From assembly GCA_001466705.2 (NCBI GenBank), contig LATX02000213.1, forward strand, positions 345,678 through 409,677: a stretch of 64,000 bases of DNA, read 5' to 3'. A program made the translations under genes and the position numbers. Under the pieces are notes generated by a model, which saw only the letters and a program-made list of their open reading frames with translations, did no database searches and was not told the DNA's origin. The DNA comes from Moniliophthora roreri. Lineage: Eukaryota > Basidiomycota > Agaricomycetes > Agaricales > Marasmiaceae. Below are positions 58,569-64,000 of this stretch, one piece after another; position 1 is the stretch's first letter, and every line of letters begins with the position of its first letter.

Positions 58569-58865
58569 CACAATGTCGAGCTGGGCCACAGCAGGAGTGG
58601 ACACAATGTCAACTGATGAAGATAAATGAGATTGTATACTTTGAACCTTTGAGAATGGAACATACCTATTCTTCGAACAAGTTTGTCAATCCCTTCCCCA
58701 GATATGTTATCCACAGGGACATATATCATATTGTAGCCCCATGCGAAGGCCTGGCAAGTCTTCATGTGGTTGTTGGGCTCTTTATGGGCAAGGATATCTG
58801 TCTTGGTGCCAACAATTATGATTGGTAGAGACAACATAATGAGTTTCTTGAGTATATTGAGGAAA
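58569..58865 (-). pseudogene. Small GTPase (Ras-superfamily-like) gene fragment
   Basis: Minus-strand reading from about 58860: ILKKLIMLSLPIIIVGTKTD, then ILAHKEPN, QAFAWGYNMIYVPVDNISGE and GIDKLVRRIG. A hydrophobic strand followed by GTKTD corresponds to the G4 nucleotide-specificity motif (N/TKxD). GYNMIYVPVDNISGEGIDKL matches the strand-G5-helix region, although the usual SA(K) is replaced. The N-terminal half (P-loop, switch regions) is missing, cut off by MITE Z6 at 58866. Probably a captured or broken host exon among repeats. Confidence 0.5.
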
Positions 58866-59031
58866 CACTATGTAAAAGGTGTTCTTTTTATGCTATTAAT
58901 GCAAAGGAAATACACCCAGAATACTACTATATATTTGCTTCCAGACAACACTCAGAAAATTCTATTAGTTTCAAGTTGTCATCACATATTGAAAACAGCA
59001 AGCATACTCTGAATTTTAATTTCCAGAAGAG
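58866..59031. mobile_element. CACTA-type MITE Z6, truncated at contig join
   Basis: Left end CACTATGTAAAAGGTGTTC and the first about 166 bp of the MITE, ending at n 59032. Confidence 0.75.
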
Positions 59032-59032
59032 N

Positions 59033-59175
59033 GCTAGTTTGTGCACTTGAAGTTCCTTATCAAGATATACATAAGCAGTGCATCCAGGTGTTCAGAAGTA
59101 AGCAACATCTGGTTTCTTTCCTCTAAAAGCTTCAACTGGAGTTTTCCATTCCAAGTGTTTGTTTGAAGTTCTATT
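59033..59175 (-). pseudogene. Ty1/Copia integrase fragment, downstream half
   Basis: Minus translation NRTSNKHLEWKTPVEAFRGK, KPDVAYF-TPGCTAYVYLDKE matches the Copia integrase end (NRTP.K.L.GKTP.E...GKKPD...LR.FGC.AYV). One in-frame TGA. It continues in 59923-60044 across MITE Z5. Confidence 0.8.
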
Positions 59176-59922
59176 CACTACATATGAGGTGTTCTTTTTA
59201 TGCTATTAACACAAAGGAAATACACTCAGAATACTGCTATATATTTGCTTCCAGACAACACTCAGAAAATTCTATTAGTTTCAAGTTGTCATCACATATT
59301 GAAAACAGCAAGCATACTCTGAATTTTAATTTCCAGAAGAGTCTGTGTTTTTTTATTATTTTATGATAATGAAATTATAGAATTATCCTTTAATTTTCTG
59401 ATGACAAATATACTAAATTTTCTGTCTTATAAAATAGTGAGAAAACATTTAGAAAATAAATATAAGATTTTGAATTTTATATTAAAGAAAACATGTTAAA
59501 TACAAAAGGAAAACTATATGAAAACTATCTGAAAACTGCTGTAAGATATAGTATTTCCACATGATTTTCCTACCATTTTCCTAGTGTTTTCCTAGTGTTT
59601 TCTCTGACTTTCCCACAATAGAAAATATGGAATTTTTATCTTATCTTATCAGCATTTTCTGAGCATTTTCAACCAGAGAAAATTTAATGTTTTCTCAGTA
59701 TGGAAATTATTCTAATATATTGTATTATCTATTAATTCTCAGAATTTGAAAATTCCATATCTTTTGCTGCTGAAAATTTAGTATTCTCCAGGCATATTCT
59801 TGTTGAGAGGACACAATTGAAATTTAGAATTTATAAATGGTTTTATAAAAATTCTCTTTGCAAGAAGATTAAGTGTTTTCTCAATCAGAAAACCATGTTA
59901 AAAGAACACCTTGTACATAGTG
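59176..59922. mobile_element. CACTA-type MITE Z5, intact copy
   Basis: 747 bp, CACTACATATGAGG...TGTACATAGTG, ATT on both sides (59173-59175, 59923-59925). Splits the Copia integrase between VYVYN and RTS. Confidence 0.9.
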
Positions 59923-60044
59923 ATTGTAAACATAAACAGCAATTTAAAGCATATAAGTCCACCAGGCAGAAGGGAGACATGCTTTAAAACAGAATTTTTC
60001 AGACTTTTCACAAATAACACTGTTAAAGTGCTCAATTCTGCCAG
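59923..60044 (-). pseudogene. Ty1/Copia integrase fragment, upstream half
   Basis: Minus translation RIEHFNSVICEKSEKF, CFKACLPSAWWTYML-IAVYVYN resembles the RLNRT...ML...LP..FW..A...A.Y..N region of Copia integrases. Cut at 60044 by X4. Confidence 0.7.
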
Positions 60045-61994
60045 TGAAGATGCTCAAAAACCTATGCCTCTACTATAAAAACATGAGGCCTGTGGTGCCA
60101 AAATACCCCCAAAAAAGGTATATATAAGTTCTTGATTCTCAGTTTTGTTTGTGAGTTGGTTCAGCATGGTTCACTGTTACCACAACATCAAGAATAATTC
60201 TCAATGTCTTACTTGGTAGTTCAGAGATGATTGCCTTCAAAACAACTTCTCAGATCGAAAATAGGTGTTCATTTGTATAATATTTATCGGTTTTGTAGTT
60301 TTATTAATCACTTTGAAAGCAAATACTGGTATAGATTTTGACCAGAAACTGCCCAAAGAATAAACTTCTTCTAAGTGNTTCAATATGTGATGATAACTTG
60401 AAACTAATGGAATTTTCTGAGTGTTGTCTGGAAGCAAATATATAGCAGTATTCTGAGTGTATTTCCTTTGTATTAATAGCATAAAAAGAACACCTCATAT
60501 GTAGTGTGATTGCCTTCAAAACAACTTCTCAGATTGAAAATGGGTGTTTGTTTGTATAATATTTATCGGTTTTGTGGTTTTATTAATCACTTCAAAAGCA
60601 AATACTGGTATAGATTTTGACCAGAAACTGCCCAAAGAATAAACTTCTTCTAAGTGAGAACAAAGGTACCTCTTGTACCTGAATATAGCCCTCTTAGCTA
60701 TGTTCTGCAACAATTCTCAAGAGGACAAATCTTCTAGACACTGCTAGCCTGAAACCCTCTCTGATTCATGTTGAAACACCAGACTATACTGATGCACATC
60801 AGCTACCCTCTTAGTAGACTGATACAATGTTTCTCTTATCGGAAAACATGCCTCTTGCATTAAAAACTAAGCTCTTCCTAGCTTTTATTTATATCTCTGG
60901 TTTGAGTTACAATCTCAGGTCTCAACTAGCCTGTGCCTCTTGCACAACTAAATAAGCTAGGGCCCAAAGTGGTTGAAAAATACTGATTGCTGGTAGCTCT
61001 TCTACCTGAACAACAACATCATACACTCTGGTAATCGGTGGGCAGTATCTCTTCTGCTTTCCACCTACAAAACACATCCCCTTATATACCCTACAATATA
61101 AATAATCTAATATGTCTGTCACAAATACAAATAAAACTGAGTCAGGCGATAAATATTATATAAACTGAGCTGTGTTTGGTAATTTCTCTGTCACAGTGTC
61201 CAATTGTAGTCAGGCTTTGTAGCCATAATCTCTTTTATTCTTTTTCTTTGACGATTGTGCAGTCTTCTGACACTAACTGTTTGCAATTTTCTCTATCAAA
61301 TGGCACTCCTTCCAACTCCATTTGAAAATATTATACTTCCATGCTGCTCCACATGGTTTCTTCCTTCTCCATCTTCTATCATCTGCTCTATGGACACACA
61401 ATATGCTTCCTTTTTTGTGTCTAAAGCATACATGTAGGCTCGGCCATGCTGCCTTCTCGTCATACAGCTTTGTCTTCCATTCTTCCATAATACAGGCACC
61501 CTTCCAGTAGCTGATCATCTATTTCATTCTTCAATTTGACATTTGGTATCTCAAGTATCCCTCGCCGATAATTTGTCATCCTCTGTTTCATATCCATTTC
61601 TCAATAATATTCTTGTATGTGTATCATTGAAGGCTTTTATTCTTCCTTCAAGTTGGGTATAGATTGGAAATATTGTTAAAAGTGAAAATATTCCCTTTGG
61701 TATGCTTTTGATAGAGAAGTATTATGTGGTGTTATTCCCTACAGGTTTTAGGATGCTCCTCTGTGTTCAGATTCACTATTTATTTTCATACTAGCAGTGG
61801 TTGGGTACCCTTGTATGGCCTACCATCAACCATTACTCTGCTAATATTTTATATTCTTCTCTACTACTTGCTTTGACTAGCTGCTTAGGGCTCACACTAG
61901 TCCTCAATTCCCTTATCTATGTCATTTTCAACTATAAAAGTGCAAAATATTCTCTATTTGCATGTGAAATAAAAGGTAAAAGTTATGCATATCA
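60045..61994 (-). mobile_element. LTR-like element X4 (contains MITE Z7 and a contig join)
   Basis: Starts TGAAGATGCTC, ends ATGCATATCA; flanks CCAG (60041-60044) and CTGA (61995-61998). Same blocks as X1-X3 in reverse. The n at 60378 joins two versions: one without and one with Z7. Confidence 0.65.
60379..60506. mobile_element. CACTA-type MITE Z7, 3' part
   Basis: Last 128 bp of the MITE ending CATATGTAGTG, followed by TGATTGCC. The contig before the n shows the same X4 site empty (AGATGATTGCC at about 60225), so TGA is the target duplication. Confidence 0.75.
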
Positions 61995-62462
61995 CTGACA
62001 CTTTTGATGCGTGTCACAAGGATTTCACAAACTGCTGTACCAATGCCAGAGTGGAACGGTCAGGGCACTTTCACTGCCTATGGTCACTCCATTTCCTCTG
62101 TTATACAGTTCTCTGACTCGTTTCATATTGATATTAATAAAGTTGAGTCGACTACTCCCATTTTTTCTCTGGCTTTCATGGCATCTGCACTTGGGGGGCG
62201 AGGCCTCTATAGAGTCATGTCCCTGTGTTTACAATGTTTACAAATTGATATTCGCCTCTGTCTAGTAGACTAAGAATAGTAAATCTAATGATATGCTACC
62301 TTGACGAACCAAACTATGCCATAAATGAACCCAGAAACTGGTTCTAAGAGAAGAGAACCTTAGGGACATGAGACATAACCTAACACTCTGTCAGTACGTC
62401 ATAGCTAACTACGCCCATTCTGCCTTCTCAGTCTTGGTGAGTAATTAGAGATGCAGCACAAA
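61995..62462. other. No gene recognised; probable 3' flank of the LINE-like element
   Basis: An 89-codon plus frame (62004-62273) has no recognisable product. CpG is more frequent here than in X4. Confidence 0.4.
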
Positions 62463-64000
62463 CTAATATAGTTTCCTGTGCACCACTAAAACTATCTCTG
62501 ATATGGGGAGTTGGCCCCAACCACCAGCATCCATAGTTTGGCAAGAAAGTAAAGGAAAGTGCAGAGCGAGGAAGTTAGAAGGATGTAGTGTAAGATAAAA
62601 GACGGCAAGACAGGAATGACTGGGATTAACGTTTATGGGAAGGAGGGCCATATCTGATTGCCATCTTCCTCTGGTAATCCCCAAAGATTCTGCCTGCCAG
62701 TCAAATTGCATGTGTGTGCCAGTTAGCAATGAGGTGGTGGATCAGCCTCTCTCATGCCATGAGGGATAAATTAGGGGTCTGGGGCAGCAGCTTGTCTAAG
62801 CACGGTAAGAATCCTAGGTAATAAGCAGAATATTTGAGTGGCCATATTTCTGCATCATCAACAAAAAGAGACTTAGTGGTAGAGAGACAGGTACACTGGT
62901 GCTCTTCCGGAATATGAGCTTCATTGAGCTTTTGCTTGGTCCAGTTATGAATCATCTCCACCACCTCCTTTCTCCACTGACTATAATGACCACAGGCAAC
63001 AGAGAGATGATGAGAGTCCTCACTATCTTTTCAACAACCTAAGCAGCATTTTGGTGACAGGATTTTGTGTCTCATGAAGAGCATCTCTGCAACTGGTAGC
63101 TGGCCTGACTGAGCATACAGCTGAACTACCACTAAATATGCAGACATAGCTCTTACATAAGGATATTCAGGTAATGGCCTTGGTTCATATGCACTTGCAA
63201 GCATCCATAAGTTGTAGCCTTTCACAAGGTCCTGAGCAAGTCTTTGCTCCATCAATGCCTCAGCAAGAATTCAGATATTTCCTTCATACCATCCATGTGG
63301 GCCATAATGGAAGGTGTATTCATCCATGAAGAAGGTAGGAACTGGGGCAGGAAGAATAAATGTGTGAACTTTCTGCACTCTCAAGGTATAATGATCTGCC
63401 ACAAAGTTGAGGAGAGAGGGTGGTGTGGAATCATCTGTGTGAGCCTTGACATATGAAAGGCTTGTGTTTGGTCGAGGCCTCAGCAAGTGGAGGAGCCATT
63501 GATAATATGAACACCCATTGAGACGATGGAGCCACATGTTGTCAATGTCCAGGAGAGAGTCATTCATGATATGAACAGCATTAAGGTGATCTGAATATAA
63601 CACCACGTGCTTCCCACAACATTTGTCTTCAGAGAGGACAGCACTCATGATAAGTCCCATCATTTCTGCATGCAGGATGTTGGTGCTGACTCCTTCAATC
63701 CTAAGAGCGCAAGACAACTGACCTGTTACTGCAGCTGTCACATTCTTCCAGTCTAGGATGCTCGCTGTGGCAGGGATCATCAAGCTATTGGACACCCATA
63801 GTATATGATTCTCCTGTCCAGGTGTCTTTGGCAGGGTAATGGGAGATAATCTGTGTGTGTGAGCTGACTGCCTGATCTTGTCTTCTGCTAATCTCCTTCA
63901 ATCATCCCGTGTTATAAGAATTGAGAAATCATCATTATGAAGCCAAGTAAAATCAAAAAGACTCAGCAAGTGTAATATTTTCTGAGTGTTCTCCTTTGCT
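62463..64000 (-). pseudogene. LINE-like (non-LTR) retroelement C-terminus with RNase H domain, 5' part beyond window
   Basis: Minus-strand reading from the right edge: KILHLLSLFDFTWLHNDDFS, RLSPITLPKTPGQENHILW, then an RNase H fold: VSNSLMIPATASILDWKNV, ILHAEMMGLIMSAVLS (catalytic Glu), VVLYSDHLNAVHIMND (Asp) and LNFVADHYT (last Asp). The first catalytic Asp (xDGS motif) is replaced by Asn in VSNS. Downstream comes a CCHC-like zinc region (CCLGC, then HHLSVAC) and a tail ...AGRIFGDYQRKMAIRYG near 62640. This order (RT, RNase H, zinc-binding tail) is typical of RNase H-bearing LINE elements; the RT would lie past 64000. Several stops (62963, 63029 region, 63268) show it is inactive. Confidence 0.65.

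Noticed and set aside
1..64000. tRNA, rRNA or riboswitch
   Set aside because: No cloverleaf-like or rRNA-like stretch was recognised by eye; a dedicated covariance search was not possible.

Overview
This window is fungal nuclear DNA, most probably from a mushroom-forming basidiomycete (Agaricomycete). The evidence is one well-resolved seven-exon gene of a family I associate with Agaricomycetes, very short GT-AG introns, chromodomain Ty3/Gypsy elements, and transposons eroded by CpG to TpG/CpA change. The species is not determined. No tRNA, rRNA, CRISPR or bacterial feature was seen. Ten single 'n' bases (23770, 26299, 30353, 38801, 43912, 45282, 58233, 58568, 59032, 60378) mark contig joins. 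Sequence after several of them repeats sequence before them, so some repeats are assembly products.

Layout. 1-1505: a host gene on the minus strand, running off the left edge. 2.8-8.3 kb: a CpG-containing host-like block on the minus strand with three diverged copies of one exon-intron module. 8.7-26.8 kb: an AT-rich, CpG-poor graveyard holding a possible decayed host gene, a MITE, a pogo/CENP-B-type DDE transposase split by nested insertions, several 1-1.7 kb LTR-like repeats, and Tc1/mariner remains. 26.8-50.0 kb: one minus-strand chromodomain Gypsy element (called G2/4) whose pieces are scattered by nested insertions: CACTA-type MITEs, a solo LTR, an LTR-like repeat (Y1), and a younger complete plus-strand Gypsy element (G1, 32864-42287) that sits inside one of the MITEs. 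50.0-55.3 kb: a third, CpG-stripped Gypsy element (G3). 55.3-62.0 kb: LTR-like repeats, a gag-like ORF, a small-GTPase-like fragment and a Copia integrase fragment. 62.5-64 kb: the 3' end of a LINE-like element with an RNase H domain.

Main points. (1) The LTR-like repeats (X, Y, T, U) share end sequences and internal blocks, and are flanked by 4-bp target duplications. Nearly all of these resolve to an ancestral CCGN once CpG decay is allowed for. (2) The Gypsy elements carry an extra ORF downstream of the integrase chromodomain, starting 1-5 nt after the pol stop; in G1 and G2/4 it encodes tandem CCHC zinc knuckles. (3) gag and pol are joined in all three elements by a GGGTTTT heptamer directly before the gag stop, a candidate -1 frameshift site. 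(4) The two LTRs of G1 differ only by CpG-type transitions, and its in-frame stops are all TGA except one TAG that is shared with diverged G3.
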